Shown here: one piece after another, positions 7,981 through 17,393 of the stretch
Layout: every line of letters begins with the position of its first letter
Position numbering within the stretch: position 1 is the stretch's first letter
Assembly: GCF_900108065.1 (NCBI RefSeq)
Contig: NZ_FNVQ01000006.1
Span: 62,001 to 126,000, forward strand
Reading direction: 5' to 3'
DNA length: 64,000 bases
Source of the DNA: Marinobacterium lutimaris
GTDB lineage: Bacteria; Pseudomonadota; Gammaproteobacteria; Pseudomonadales; Balneatricaceae
The notes under the pieces: model-generated
Databases searched by the model: none
The model's input: only the letters and a program-made list of their open reading frames with translations
Told to the model about the DNA's origin: nothing
Program-made: the position numbers and the translations under genes

Positions 7981-8706
7981 TCACCAGCGCCAGCCGCGTT
8001 TAACCACGCCAGTTCCATCTGACACCAGCCCCAGCAGTCTGGCCGGCTCGTCCAGGCTGCTGCCGGGCTCAATGTTGCCCCGCAAGCGGCTGCGGCGGCT
8101 CTCCATATCTGCGTAAAACTGCAGCGTCTGTCCCGCTCCCAGGGTGTTGAGCTGCAACCGGGTTGCCTCTCCACAGTTCAACGTCAGGCGTACCTGGCCG
8201 AAATCGGTTTTAACCGGCTGCCGCAGCTGCAGCGAATCACTGGAGACCTGCCCCGAGGCTCGCTGACAGTCGATCCCGCTACCTGCCAGCGTGATCTCGC
8301 CCTGCCATTCGCCCTGCCAGACAAAGCCGGAGCCCTGCTGCGCTGCCACCCTGACAAAGCCGAACTCACTGGGCTGAGGCTGAATCCTGCTCTGCCACTG
8401 CCAGGGCCAGCCCTGCCAGATCGCTGCCCAGCGTTGCTGGGATACCTGAAGATCAACTTCAGCCTGCAGCGGCCAGCCGGGCTTCAGCTGCCAGTTCAGT
8501 GCTCCGAGCTGCCAGCCGGGCCCGGACAGGGACGCCAGGCCACCGTTAAGCAGGCTGCCATGCGCCTCGCCAAGCTGAAGATCCTTGGGCAGCGTCACCC
8601 GATCCAGCCAGAATGACAGCGGCGCTCCCAGCAGCAGAGTGACCAGGAACAGGCTCAGGGCCGCCAGCCCGCAGGCTGATCGCCAGAGCAGGGATTTAAT
8701 CTTCAT
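7981..8706 (-). CDS. gspN: Type II secretion system protein N
   Basis: 241-aa protein with one N-terminal membrane anchor (ACGLAALSLFLVTLLLGAPLSFWLDRV) and a periplasmic beta-rich region; it matches the GspN family in length and in the WQLGALNWQLKPGW segment. GspN is an accessory component, present in some T2SS operons and dispensable in several species. It is the last gene of the gsp operon and overlaps gspM by 4 bp. Confidence 0.8.
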   Translation of the reverse strand: MKIKSLLWRSACGLAALSLFLVTLLLGAPLSFWLDRVTLPKDLQLGEAHGSLLNGGLASLSGPGWQLGALNWQLKPGWPLQAEVDLQVSQQRWAAIWQGWPWQWQSRIQPQPSEFGFVRVAAQQGSGFVWQGEWQGEITLAGSGIDCQRASGQVSSDSLQLRQPVKTDFGQVRLTLNCGEATRLQLNTLGAGQTLQFYADMESRRSRLRGNIEPGSSLDEPARLLGLVSDGTGVVKRGWRW

Positions 8707-9137
8707 ATTGATCCTTCCCGCAGATTGATCGCCTGGAACAGAAACGCGAACTGCACCTCATCGCCACGGTTATCCAGCTGCCAGTCGCGGCTATACCAGC
8801 CACGGGCGCTGGCATCCCTGACCAGCCGCTGTACCGCCTCAAGTTCCATCCCCTGGCCTCGCAGCTGCCAGCCATCGCCGACGGGGCTGAGCTCCTGCGC
8901 CAGCAGATCGTGTTGCTGCAACAGCTGCCGCCAGTCCGCTTCCTGCATAGGTACACTCAGCAACAGCTGCCCGCTCTGTTGCGACAGCTGCTGCCAGCGC
9001 TCGCCGTTCTGCTTCCAGTTGAGCAGCTGCTGCCCCAGCAGCCAGGCGATTAACGCCAGTATGATCGCTCCGGCCAGTGCCAGACGACGACGCTCATCCG
9101 GCGAGCGGCTGTGCCAGTATTTTTGCTTCAGGTTCAT
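8703..9137 (-). CDS. gspM: Type II secretion system protein M
   Basis: 144-aa inner-membrane platform protein that partners GspL. It has a short cytoplasmic N-terminus (MNLKQKYWHSRSPDERRR), one membrane helix (LALAGAIILALIAWLLG) and a periplasmic ferredoxin-like domain. I start at the ATG at 9137, which overlaps the gspL stop (ATGA); a longer frame from 9245 would run far into gspL and lacks the GspM start signature. Confidence 0.88.
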   Translation of the reverse strand: MNLKQKYWHSRSPDERRRLALAGAIILALIAWLLGQQLLNWKQNGERWQQLSQQSGQLLLSVPMQEADWRQLLQQHDLLAQELSPVGDGWQLRGQGMELEAVQRLVRDASARGWYSRDWQLDNRGDEVQFAFLFQAINLREGSI

Positions 9138-10381
9138 GATTGCACCTCCGCATCCATTAGCTGTGACAGCTGCAACCGCGCTTTTCCATCCAGAATTTCC
9201 AACGCCATATTCACACTCAGGTGCTCCGGAAGCTGAGCCGACCAACTCTCCCTGATCTGTTCCAGCGCGGGTGTCTCACCTTCGCCCTGCCAGATCAGGC
9301 TGGCGTGAAAACCGGTCTCGATACTGTTTCCAAGCCGCTGCAGCCGCCACTGGGGATGCTGAGCAAGCCAGTCAGACAGTGCAGTGGTGAGCACTTCCGT
9401 CTCGCTCAGCTGCTGTAACGGCAGTTGTTGCATGCGCAGCTGACGCGTCAGTTGCCGCTGCACCTGCTCCAGATCCGCGCTGGATCCAAGCCCCAGACGC
9501 TGCGGCAGCAGTTGATTCGCAGCCTGCTGCTCACGCCATTGAAAGACGCCGGTGGCGAGGAGATAAGCAAAGGCGGCCACAGCGGTCAGCTGCAGCGGAC
9601 GGCGCAGCCCTGCCGGGAGCTTGATCCCCGACACCTTAGCCTGCCGTGTGGGTTTCAGCAGCGAGGTTGCTGCTGAGCTACCTGCTGCCGCCAGCGCCTC
9701 GAGTTCATCGACTTCATTGCTGTATTCGCGCCAGCTCTGCACCGCCCATTTTTCCGGCAGCGCGGGCACCTGATTACCCGGCCAGCTGAGGAAGCCCCCG
9801 GCACTTTCTTTGTCCGCCGCTTTCAACAGCAGGAGGTTGGCAGGCCCCTGCCAGCCCAGAACACCACCCGGTACGGGCGGCATCAACTGTAGATCGAACA
9901 GGACTCGCGTCAGCCTGAAACCCTGCTCAGCCAGCCAGGCTTGCCAGGAGTGCAACAGCGACTTGTCGCAGGCCAGCAGCTGCAAACGCCCCTCGGCCTG
10001 GCTGAGTTTCACAATCTGCTGAGTCTCCGGGTCAGACAGCAGCTGCTCTTCCAGCAGAAGCGCGTATTCCTGAGCCTTGAGGCCCGGCGGGGCGACCACA
10101 TCAAACAGGCTGGCGTCAGCCCCCTGCAGCACCAGGGTGACCGGCAGACGCCGACACTGCGACGGCGGAAGACCCCGCCCCGACGCCTGGGTTTCGCCAT
10201 GACGTCGCTGCAGCCAGCAGAGTCCTGCGCCTTCATCCGGGAGTCCGGGACTGGCAGGGCGCAGTAGCAGTTCTTCCCGGGAGGAAGCACCGAACCAGCG
10301 CTTCCTGCCAGATGCCGTCTGAGCGGTAGCTGCTGCTGTGGCCAGAGCGACCTCTTTTTCCACGTCCATTATTCTGTTCAT
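9134..10381 (-). CDS. gspL: Type II secretion system protein L
   Basis: About 415 aa. GspL recruits the GspE ATPase to the inner membrane. The N-terminal two-thirds is the cytoplasmic actin-like domain (PGLKAQEYALLLEEQLLSDPE is characteristic), followed by a membrane helix (LQLTAVAAFAYLLATGVFQW) and a periplasmic domain. The ATG at 10381 has GGTGAG 11 nt upstream; a TTG at 10390 that would overlap the gspJ stop is possible. gspK is missing between J and L, where it normally lies, and is found instead at 21524-22624. Confidence 0.88.
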   Translation of the reverse strand: MNRIMDVEKEVALATAAATAQTASGRKRWFGASSREELLLRPASPGLPDEGAGLCWLQRRHGETQASGRGLPPSQCRRLPVTLVLQGADASLFDVVAPPGLKAQEYALLLEEQLLSDPETQQIVKLSQAEGRLQLLACDKSLLHSWQAWLAEQGFRLTRVLFDLQLMPPVPGGVLGWQGPANLLLLKAADKESAGGFLSWPGNQVPALPEKWAVQSWREYSNEVDELEALAAAGSSAATSLLKPTRQAKVSGIKLPAGLRRPLQLTAVAAFAYLLATGVFQWREQQAANQLLPQRLGLGSSADLEQVQRQLTRQLRMQQLPLQQLSETEVLTTALSDWLAQHPQWRLQRLGNSIETGFHASLIWQGEGETPALEQIRESWSAQLPEHLSVNMALEILDGKARLQLSQLMDAEVQS

Positions 10382-10386
10382 CGTTA

Positions 10387-11082
10387 TCAATTCTCACCCG
10401 GCAGCACGAAGGTGCAGACATAAGGCGCGGGCGCAGTGCCCGGCTTCAGTGCCATCCGGAAATTCAGTTGTACCGCTTCGGTGTGGCTGCCCGGTTGCCC
10501 GGGGTATTCCTGCCAGCGCTCACCCACCCGGAAAGCAAGCCGCACATCGCTGACCCGGTCCAGCAACGCCAGGGTTTGCCAGCGTGGAGCTGCCGGTGTA
10601 TCGAGATCGGCACTGACACCCAACCAGAGCTGTCCCTCCTGCCAGTGCAGCGCCTGGCGCTGCACCGCGCTGTGCTGATGCGCCGCCACCTGCCAACCCT
10701 CGGTTACACCAAAGCGCTCCGATACAGGCCCGGCGCTGTCATCAGTCGAGGCGATCACGCCGGCAAGCCCCGGGCCGCTCAGGGCCACCCACTCCAGCCG
10801 TTGTCGATCCGGCTGCCAGTCGAGGCGGTCGTTGTAGAGCGCCAGGTTGTGCGCCTGCAACGGACGCAGCACCAGTGCTGCGAAGCGGTTGTCCAGCTGC
10901 TGGCATAGCTCCAGCACCTCGGTATCCCGTGTAGAAGCTTCCGTTTTGTGGGTGCGCAGCCCGACCCAACCATCGATCAGCGTGGCCAGCATCACTCCCA
11001 GCAGAGCGGTCATCGCCAATGCCAGCATCAGCTCGATCAGCGTCAGACCCTGCTGGCTTTTTTTATCGGCAGTCGACTTCAT
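10387..11082 (-). CDS. gspJ: Type II secretion minor pseudopilin J
   Basis: 231-aa minor pseudopilin of the tip complex. Class III prepilin signal: basic leader MKSTADKKSQQG, then cleavage before LTLIELMLALAMTALLG with the conserved Glu at +5. The soluble domain has the usual GspJ length. Stops immediately before gspL; its start overlaps the gspI stop by 4 bp. Confidence 0.93.
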   Translation of the reverse strand: MKSTADKKSQQGLTLIELMLALAMTALLGVMLATLIDGWVGLRTHKTEASTRDTEVLELCQQLDNRFAALVLRPLQAHNLALYNDRLDWQPDRQRLEWVALSGPGLAGVIASTDDSAGPVSERFGVTEGWQVAAHQHSAVQRQALHWQEGQLWLGVSADLDTPAAPRWQTLALLDRVSDVRLAFRVGERWQEYPGQPGSHTEAVQLNFRMALKPGTAPAPYVCTFVLPGEN

Positions 11083-11447
11083 GGCGCCGCCAGAAACAGG
11101 CTGTAGCGATCCAGCGGGCGCTGCTTGTCGGTCTCGTCAAACAGCACCAGTTCGCCGCGTCTAACACCGCGCAGCCCGGTGGAGTTCACATCCATCTGCC
11201 AGTGACAGACACGCTCACCCTGCACCATCTCACCCTGCTGTCGCCCGGGAGATGGCCAGTAGGATTCCACTTCAAAGCGCGCCATCAATTCGCGGGCACA
11301 GAGCGCGGTGAAGGTACGGTCGAAGCTGGCCAGCTGCAGCTCTACCCGCTGGCCGATCACCTGGCTCACCGCGACTGCCATGGTGGCGGCAATAAACAGT
11401 GCCACCATGACCTCGATCAGCGTGAAACCCTGTTGCAACCGCATCAC
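11079..11447 (-). CDS. gspI: Type II secretion minor pseudopilin I
   Basis: 122 aa. Prepilin leader MMRLQQG followed by FTLIEVMVALFIAATMAVAV with Glu +5. The size and position between gspH and gspJ are diagnostic. GspI nucleates the I-J-K tip complex. It overlaps gspH by 4 bp. Confidence 0.94.
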   Translation of the reverse strand: MMRLQQGFTLIEVMVALFIAATMAVAVSQVIGQRVELQLASFDRTFTALCARELMARFEVESYWPSPGRQQGEMVQGERVCHWQMDVNSTGLRGVRRGELVLFDETDKQRPLDRYSLFLAAP

Positions 11448-11953
11448 CGGCTCCCCAGATGCAGCTGGCCGCGCTCATCCAGCCGTGCCTGGCCATTGGG
11501 CCAGGACCAGCTCAGCGCCTCCCCCAGGCGTTCGCCGCCGGGCATCCAGATACGCTGAGGCTCAGGCAGATCCTCGCCACGAAATGGGTTGATGGATCGC
11601 CCGGTGTTTTGAGCCAGCAGGAGATCCTGGGGCCAGTCCTTGCTGTTGCCGGGGCCATCACGGCCCAGATCGGTCCAGCCGAGCTGACCGCTCTCCGGTG
11701 AGAGCCGCATAAAGCGGTAAGCACCGGCGCTGAAATACCAGCCGACCACCCAACCGCGCTGGCGTGCCAGGGTATCGGCCTGGGCGAAGCGCACCTCTAG
11801 CTGCTGCAGCCGCGACTCGTAGAGGCGTCCGGGATCACCGCCCAGCCAGGCCAGGCCCAGGGCGCTGATCATCCCGATCAACGCCAGCACCAGCATCAGC
11901 TCCAGCAGGGTGAAGCCGGACTGGCCCTGTCCTGCTGAGGTACCTCCACGCAT
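11444..11953 (-). CDS. gspH: Type II secretion minor pseudopilin H
   Basis: 169 aa. A longer, polar leader (MRGGTSAGQGQSG) precedes the processing site and FTLLELMLVLALIGMISALG. The conserved Glu +5 is present. The product links the major pilin shaft to the tip complex. It lies 15 bp downstream of gspG. Confidence 0.92.
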   Translation of the reverse strand: MRGGTSAGQGQSGFTLLELMLVLALIGMISALGLAWLGGDPGRLYESRLQQLEVRFAQADTLARQRGWVVGWYFSAGAYRFMRLSPESGQLGWTDLGRDGPGNSKDWPQDLLLAQNTGRSINPFRGEDLPEPQRIWMPGGERLGEALSWSWPNGQARLDERGQLHLGSR

Positions 11954-11968
11954 CGACCGAACCCGCCG

Positions 11969-12415
11969 TCAGAGCGACCAGTTACCGATATCGGCATCGC
12001 TGCCTTCACCGCCAGGCAGGCCGTCGGCACCCAGGGAGAACACATCGATACGGCCATGCTCGCCCGGTATACGGTACTGGTAGGGCATGCCCCAGGGATC
12101 TTCCGGCAGACGGCGAATATAGCCATCTTCACGGTAGCTGCGCGGTTCCGGCGGCTGCGCCGGACGGGTTACCAGCGCCGAGAGCCCCTGTTCGGTGCTG
12201 GGGTAGCGCAGGTTATCGAGGCGGTACATATCCAGCGCCTGCTCCAGCGTCGCCAGGTCGGCGCGGACTTTCTGCTCCACCGCCTTGTCCTGGTTGCTGA
12301 GCACGTTGGGCGCCACGATCGCCACAAGGAGACCGATGATGAAGATCACCACCATGATCTCCATCAGCGTGAAACCGGCCGAGGAATGATGTTTGCGTTT
12401 AATGCTGGGCGACAT
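11969..12415 (-). CDS. gspG: Type II secretion major pseudopilin G
   Basis: 148-aa major subunit of the pseudopilus. Leader MSPSIKRKHHSSAG then FTLMEIMVVIFIIGLLVAIV, followed by the strongly conserved APNVLSNQDKAVEQKVRADL segment and the C-terminal region with DPWGMPYQYR that carries the calcium site in GspG proteins. The start at 12415 is preceded by GGAGGT; an upstream ATG at 12427 overlaps that ribosome site and is less likely. Confidence 0.96.
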   Translation of the reverse strand: MSPSIKRKHHSSAGFTLMEIMVVIFIIGLLVAIVAPNVLSNQDKAVEQKVRADLATLEQALDMYRLDNLRYPSTEQGLSALVTRPAQPPEPRSYREDGYIRRLPEDPWGMPYQYRIPGEHGRIDVFSLGADGLPGGEGSDADIGNWSL

Positions 12416-12445
12416 GATCACCTCCATGAACAGTTAAATCAGAAA

Positions 12446-13675
12446 TCAGAAATTCAGTGCCTGGTTGAGCTGCATGATCGGCAGCAGGATCGCCAGCACG
12501 ATGAACAGCACCAGGGAGCCCATGCAGAGGATCATCACCGGCTCGAACAGCGCCAGCGTGGTATCCACGCGCTGGCCAAAGCTGCGCTCCTGATGCGAGG
12601 CGACGCGATCGAGCATCTCATCGAGACGGCCGCTGGCTTCACCACTGGCCACCATGTTCACCAGCAGCGGGGGAAAATGACCGCTCTGGCCCAGCGCACG
12701 GTACAGAGAAGTACCACCGCGCAGATCCTGGCAGCTGTCACGCAGCGCCGCCTGCAATACTCGATTGCCGAGGGTATCGACACTGACCCGCAACGCGTCC
12801 AGCAGCGGCACGCCACTGCTCACCAGAATCGCCAGGGAGCGCGACAGGCGTGCGCTGTCGAGCAGCACCAGCAGTCCCCCCAGGCGCGGTAGCCGCAGCA
12901 GTGCCCGGTCTCGCCGCAGCGCCCAGGCAGGCTTGCGCAGCAGGATCACCGCGACAACTACACCCAACGCCAGCAGCACCAGCGCCAGCGGCCCGAAGGT
13001 CAGCACCGCGTCACTGAGCACAATCAGAATGCGGGTCAGCAGCGGCAGCGCCTGGCCACTGTCGATAAACTGTTCGGTCAGCTTGGGCACCACGAAACTC
13101 ATCAGGCCGACAACCACCGCCAGAGAGACAAACAGCAGGGCGGCGGGATAGATCAGCGCGGTCATCGCCTTGTGACGCTGCTTCTGCACCTGCTCCTGGT
13201 AATCGGCCAGGCGCTCCAGCACCAGGCCAAGCCGTCCGCTGCGCTCGCCGGCGGCCACCAGGGCGCAGTACATGGCGTTAAACTGGCCGCCGCTCTGCCT
13301 CAGGCTATCGGCCAGGCTGTGCCCCTCCTGCACGCTGGCCAGCAGCTGCAGCAGCACGGCGCGTAGTCGCGGCTGGGTGCTTTGTTCCGCCAGCAACTGC
13401 AGCGACTCGGCCAGCGGCAGCGCCGCCCCCACCAGCGTTGCCAGCTGTCGCGTCAATTCGACCCGCTCGGCATGATTCAATCGCCGGCGTGAGCCTCGCG
13501 TACTTTTTTTCTCTCCCACCTCACCCGAAGCACTAGAGGTCGTGGAGGCAAGCTGACGCGGAAACAGTCCGCGATCCCTTAACAGCTGACGCGCCTGGCG
13601 CTCGCTGTCAGCCTGAATCAGGTCGCGAACCGTCTTACCGCTGGCATCCAGAGCCTGGTATTTGAACGTCTGCAT
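12446..13675 (-). CDS. gspF: Type II secretion inner-membrane platform protein F
   Basis: 409-aa polytopic protein that anchors the assembly platform and contacts GspE. Two T2SSF domains are visible: the first begins near residue 75 (VELTRQLATLVGAALPLAESL) and the second near residue 270 (RLSRSLAILVSSGVPLLDALRV), with three membrane helices. The C-terminus FIVLAILLPIMQLNQAL is typical. Confidence 0.96.
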   Translation of the reverse strand: MQTFKYQALDASGKTVRDLIQADSERQARQLLRDRGLFPRQLASTTSSASGEVGEKKSTRGSRRRLNHAERVELTRQLATLVGAALPLAESLQLLAEQSTQPRLRAVLLQLLASVQEGHSLADSLRQSGGQFNAMYCALVAAGERSGRLGLVLERLADYQEQVQKQRHKAMTALIYPAALLFVSLAVVVGLMSFVVPKLTEQFIDSGQALPLLTRILIVLSDAVLTFGPLALVLLALGVVVAVILLRKPAWALRRDRALLRLPRLGGLLVLLDSARLSRSLAILVSSGVPLLDALRVSVDTLGNRVLQAALRDSCQDLRGGTSLYRALGQSGHFPPLLVNMVASGEASGRLDEMLDRVASHQERSFGQRVDTTLALFEPVMILCMGSLVLFIVLAILLPIMQLNQALNF

Positions 13676-13713
13676 CGGCCTCTTACCTCAGCTGTTAATC
13701 TCAGCGCTCTGTA

Positions 13714-15177
13714 TCAAGCCTGCACAGCGCCGAGCACCTCTTCGAGGCTGCTCTCGCCGGCGGCCAGCCGCGCCAGTGCGGTTTCCACCAGGCTTTGGCG
13801 ACGGCCCTGGAGAAACTTCTCCAACGCGGTTTCACTGGCGCCGCTGTGGATAAGATCGGCCAGCTCTGAATCCACGCGGATAAATTCATACAGGCCGATA
13901 CGGCCCTTGTAGCCGCTGCCCTGGCAGGCATCGCAGCCCACGGCCACCGGCAGCTGTTCCAGCCTGTCGAGGCCCGGCAGCAGCTCGGTTTCGGCGGCGC
14001 TGGGTACGCGCCAGTCGTGGCACTCGGGGCAGAGCCTGCGCACCAGCCGCTGGGCCATCACACCCTTCAGGGTCGAAGCCAGCAGAAACGGCTCCAGTCC
14101 CATATCCAGCAGGCGGGTGATCGCGCCCACGGCGCTGTTGGTATGCAGGGTCGACAGCACCAGGTGGCCGGTAAGGCTCGCCTGCACCGCGATACTGGCG
14201 GTCTCCTGGTCACGGACCTCACCGATCATGATCACGTCCGGGTCCTGGCGCAGAATGGCGCGCAGGCCGCTGGCGAAGGTCATACCGGCACGGGGGTTGA
14301 GCGGGGTCTGGCCGATACCGGGGATGGCGTATTCCACCGGGTCTTCGACGGTGAGGATGTTGCGCTGACCGTCATTGAGCTCATTCAGGCAGCTGTACAG
14401 CGTGGTGGTTTTACCCGAGCCGGTGGGCCCGGTGCTTAGCAAGATGCCGTTCGGCTGCGCCAGGGTTCGCTGCAGCGACTGCAGCACCTGCTCCGGCATA
14501 CCCAGGTGATCCAGCGACAGCCGCGCCGCCTGCTTGTCGAGTACTCGCATCACCACCCGTTCACCGTGGATACCGGGCAGGGTCGATACGCGGATATCGA
14601 TCTCACGGCCACCGGCACGCAGGCGGATACGGCCATCCTGAGGAGTACGCTTCTCGGCGATATCGAGCTGCGCCATCACCTTGATACAGGAGACCAGCAT
14701 CGACGCCAGCGCACGCGGCGGCTGCAGCACCTCGCGCAGGCGGCCATCGATACGAAAACGTACCCGGATCGCATCCTCGAAGGTCTCCACATGCAGATCC
14801 GAGGCGCCGAGGCGGATCGCTTCGGCAAACAGGCCGTTAATCAGGCGGATCACCGGCGCTTCGTTCTCGCTGTCGAGCAGGTCGCCACTGCTGGGCAGAT
14901 CCTGCATCAGGCTGTTCAGATCCACCTGATCGGCGAGGCCATCGAGCAGGGCGGCGGCATCGCCGTGGCGGCTTTCATAGACTGCGGTCAGGCGCGCATC
15001 GAAGGTCTCGCGATCTAGCCACTCCAGCTTGGCCGGCAAACCCTTGGTACGCTGCAGCTCCTGCAGTGTGACCGGGTCAAACTCCGGGCTGCAGAACAGC
15101 TGCTCTTCACCGTTTTCGCGGATCAGGCAAAGGCCCGAACGGCGCGCGACGCGGTAATTCAGCAGCGCCTCGATCAC
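13714..15177 (-). CDS. gspE: Type II secretion ATPase E
   Basis: 487-aa hexameric AAA-type secretion ATPase. Walker A GPTGSGKTT at residues 250-258, the Asp box around IMIGEVRDQET (317-327), the His box TLHTNSA (343-349) and a zinc-binding tetracysteine loop with C383, C386, C415 and C418. The start overlaps the gspD stop (ATGA). The length is normal for the family. Confidence 0.97.
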   Translation of the reverse strand: MIEALLNYRVARRSGLCLIRENGEEQLFCSPEFDPVTLQELQRTKGLPAKLEWLDRETFDARLTAVYESRHGDAAALLDGLADQVDLNSLMQDLPSSGDLLDSENEAPVIRLINGLFAEAIRLGASDLHVETFEDAIRVRFRIDGRLREVLQPPRALASMLVSCIKVMAQLDIAEKRTPQDGRIRLRAGGREIDIRVSTLPGIHGERVVMRVLDKQAARLSLDHLGMPEQVLQSLQRTLAQPNGILLSTGPTGSGKTTTLYSCLNELNDGQRNILTVEDPVEYAIPGIGQTPLNPRAGMTFASGLRAILRQDPDVIMIGEVRDQETASIAVQASLTGHLVLSTLHTNSAVGAITRLLDMGLEPFLLASTLKGVMAQRLVRRLCPECHDWRVPSAAETELLPGLDRLEQLPVAVGCDACQGSGYKGRIGLYEFIRVDSELADLIHSGASETALEKFLQGRRQSLVETALARLAAGESSLEEVLGAVQA

Positions 15178-16928
15178 ATCCAGCCCTCCAGCCGCGCCCG
15201 CGAGGAGGGGAACAGCTGACGCCAGGCCAGATCCTGGGATTCCTCTTCAGCCTCGCCGCGGCGCTCGCGCTGCTGCTTCAGCTCCTTATGGATATCACGG
15301 TATTTCTGCTGGCTGAGCTGCTCCAGCTGCGCCGGATCGCGGACGATTTTCGGCCGGATAAACACCAGCAGATGCTGCTTGGCGTGGCTTTCGCCGTCGG
15401 AACGGAACAGTGGGCCGACGCCGGGCAGGTCGCCCAACAACGGCACCTTCTGCTGGCTGTTCTGGCGCTCGTCGCTGATCAGGCCGCCGAGCACCACCAT
15501 GCCCTGGTCATCCACCATGGCGCTGGTGCGGATCTCGCGCTTGTTGGTCACCACATCACTGGCACTGGCATCATCGGAGATGGACGACACCTCCTGGACG
15601 ATATCCAGGCGCACCGAATTACCGGCGCTGATCTGCGGCTTCAGCGTCAGCTTGATACCCACATCCTTACGCTCGATGGTCTGGTAAGGGTTGGCGTTGT
15701 TCTGCGTCACCGAGCCGGTCACAAACGGCACCTCCTGACCCACCAGGATCGACGCCTCGGCGTTATCCAGGGTCAGCAGAGTCGGGGTGGAGAGCAGGTT
15801 AAAGCCACTCTCGGTCTGCAACGCGTTGAGCAGCGCGGCAAAGCTGAAACCGCTGCCGATGCGACCAACACCGGCGGTAAGTCCTTCCAGGCCGCCGAGC
15901 AGCTCACCAAGGCTGGCATCGTCACCACTGGCCGCCGCGGCGCCGATCGCGTTAAGGCTGGTGGTGTTACTGAAGTTGGTACCGGCCAGCGGCACGTTGC
16001 CGCCGGAGCCATCCCAGAACAACCACTGCACGCCGAGCTGACTGGCGCGGGAATCGGAGATCTCGGCGATGATGGTTTCCACCACCACCTGGGCGCGGCG
16101 GATATCGAGGCGGTCGATAATCCGTTTGTAGGCGAGCAGATCCTCCTCGGCGCCCACCAGCACGATCGCGTTGGTGCCCTCATCCGCCTCCAACCGCACG
16201 CTCTGTCTGACCGATACAGAGGAGACCGTTGCCGCCGCGTCACGCTCGGCAGCGCCCATATCGAGCTTGTTCAAAACCTCGACCACCTCGGAGGCGTTGG
16301 CGTGCTGCAGGTAGATCACCTCGCTGGTGACATCCGGGTTCCCCGGCCGATCCAGCTGCGCCAGCAGGGCGTCGATACGGTTCAGGTTGCTGCGCCAGTC
16401 GGTCACCACCAGACGGTTACTGGAGGGCACAGGCGTAATGACCCCGACCTGCGGATCGATCAACGGCTTCAGCGTCGCCATCAGTTCGGCACTGTCGGCG
16501 CCGCGCAGCTCATAGACCCGGGTCAGCATCTGTTCGCCGGCGGCTGTGGCCGACATGCCCTGAGACTCCACCGGCAGCGGCTCCAGACGCGCGGCCTGAT
16601 CCGGCAGCAGTTTGGTCTTGCCGCTGCCCAGATCCACGGCGGCGATGCCCTGGGTACGCAACTGCGACAGGAAGACGGCGTAAACCTCGTCGGCACTGAG
16701 CGCCTCGGTACTGCTCAGGTTGACCTTGCCCTGCACCCGCGGATCGATGATGAAGGTGCGGCCGGTGATACGGCCCACGCTGCTGATCACCTCGGTCAGT
16801 TCGGTATTGTCGAAGTTGATCTCGTAGCGTGTCTGGGCAGAGGCGCCCAGCGGCAGCGCCAACAATGCCGCCAGCAGCATTCCCTGCCAGCCAGATGCCA
16901 GTTTGCAGTGGTCGTTTCGCGTATTCAT
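15174..16928 (-). CDS. gspD: Type II secretion outer-membrane secretin D
   Basis: 584-aa secretin forming the outer-membrane channel. Signal peptide 1-31 (ending GASA|QTR), N0 domain (YEINFDNTELTEVISSVG), N1-N3 repeats containing the IIDPRVQGKV and SNRLVVTDWRSNLNRI motifs, then the secretin core ending at VPLLGDLPGVGPLFRS. It is on the short side because the C-terminal S-domain is brief, so pilotin dependence cannot be judged. It is followed by gspE with a 4-bp overlap. Confidence 0.96.
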   Translation of the reverse strand: MNTRNDHCKLASGWQGMLLAALLALPLGASAQTRYEINFDNTELTEVISSVGRITGRTFIIDPRVQGKVNLSSTEALSADEVYAVFLSQLRTQGIAAVDLGSGKTKLLPDQAARLEPLPVESQGMSATAAGEQMLTRVYELRGADSAELMATLKPLIDPQVGVITPVPSSNRLVVTDWRSNLNRIDALLAQLDRPGNPDVTSEVIYLQHANASEVVEVLNKLDMGAAERDAAATVSSVSVRQSVRLEADEGTNAIVLVGAEEDLLAYKRIIDRLDIRRAQVVVETIIAEISDSRASQLGVQWLFWDGSGGNVPLAGTNFSNTTSLNAIGAAAASGDDASLGELLGGLEGLTAGVGRIGSGFSFAALLNALQTESGFNLLSTPTLLTLDNAEASILVGQEVPFVTGSVTQNNANPYQTIERKDVGIKLTLKPQISAGNSVRLDIVQEVSSISDDASASDVVTNKREIRTSAMVDDQGMVVLGGLISDERQNSQQKVPLLGDLPGVGPLFRSDGESHAKQHLLVFIRPKIVRDPAQLEQLSQQKYRDIHKELKQQRERRGEAEEESQDLAWRQLFPSSRARLEGWM

Positions 16929-16931
16929 TCT

Positions 16932-17393
16932 CTATCCATCCAGCCTGCGTACGCCTGCCAGGGGCTGCAGCTGCGGCCAGGCGAAACGTTCGAGTCGTCC
17001 GTTGTTATCGATAATCAGCCCCTGGCTGTCGATCCGCTCCAGGCGGATACCTGGCGCCAGCCGGTCTCCCTGCCCCAGCACCAGTCGCTCGTTGCCATAA
17101 CCCAGCACAACGATGCTCTGCGCCAGCTGCTGCTCGCGCAGCTGTCCCAGCCAGCGCAACGGCAACTGGGTTGTGGGCAAACTATCCGATGGGGGTTTGC
17201 GACTGATGTCGCGGGGTTGCCAGTACTCAACAAGCAGAGACTGGGTAAGCAGAGGCGATGTCGGTTCAACAGAGGCCTGAGGCCCTTGCAGCTCGGCATT
17301 CGGCGAGTGCCAAAATGCCAGCACCGTCTGCGCCAGCAGCCAACCGCTTAGCAGGCAGAGCAGCAGCTGCAGCAGCCCGATCGCCAGTTTCAC
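16932..17393 (-). CDS. gspC: Type II secretion protein C
   Basis: 153-aa bitopic inner-membrane protein that couples the platform to the secretin. N-terminal membrane helix (LLQLLLCLLSGWLLAQTVLAFW) and a homology-region domain (LPLRWLGQLREQQLAQSIVVLGYGNE...GIRLERIDSQGLII). It is much shorter than E. coli-type GspC and has no PDZ or coiled-coil domain, like the HxcP/XcpP-type short forms. It overlaps the preceding lipoprotein gene by 4 bp. Confidence 0.88.
   Translation of the reverse strand: MKLAIGLLQLLLCLLSGWLLAQTVLAFWHSPNAELQGPQASVEPTSPLLTQSLLVEYWQPRDISRKPPSDSLPTTQLPLRWLGQLREQQLAQSIVVLGYGNERLVLGQGDRLAPGIRLERIDSQGLIIDNNGRLERFAWPQLQPLAGVRRLDG

Noticed and set aside
15288..17351. 687-codon open frame on the plus strand opposite gspD and gspC
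   Set aside because: It is antisense to well-supported genes, contains no recognised domain, has a His/Gln/Arg-rich composition typical of high-GC shadow frames and has no ribosome site.
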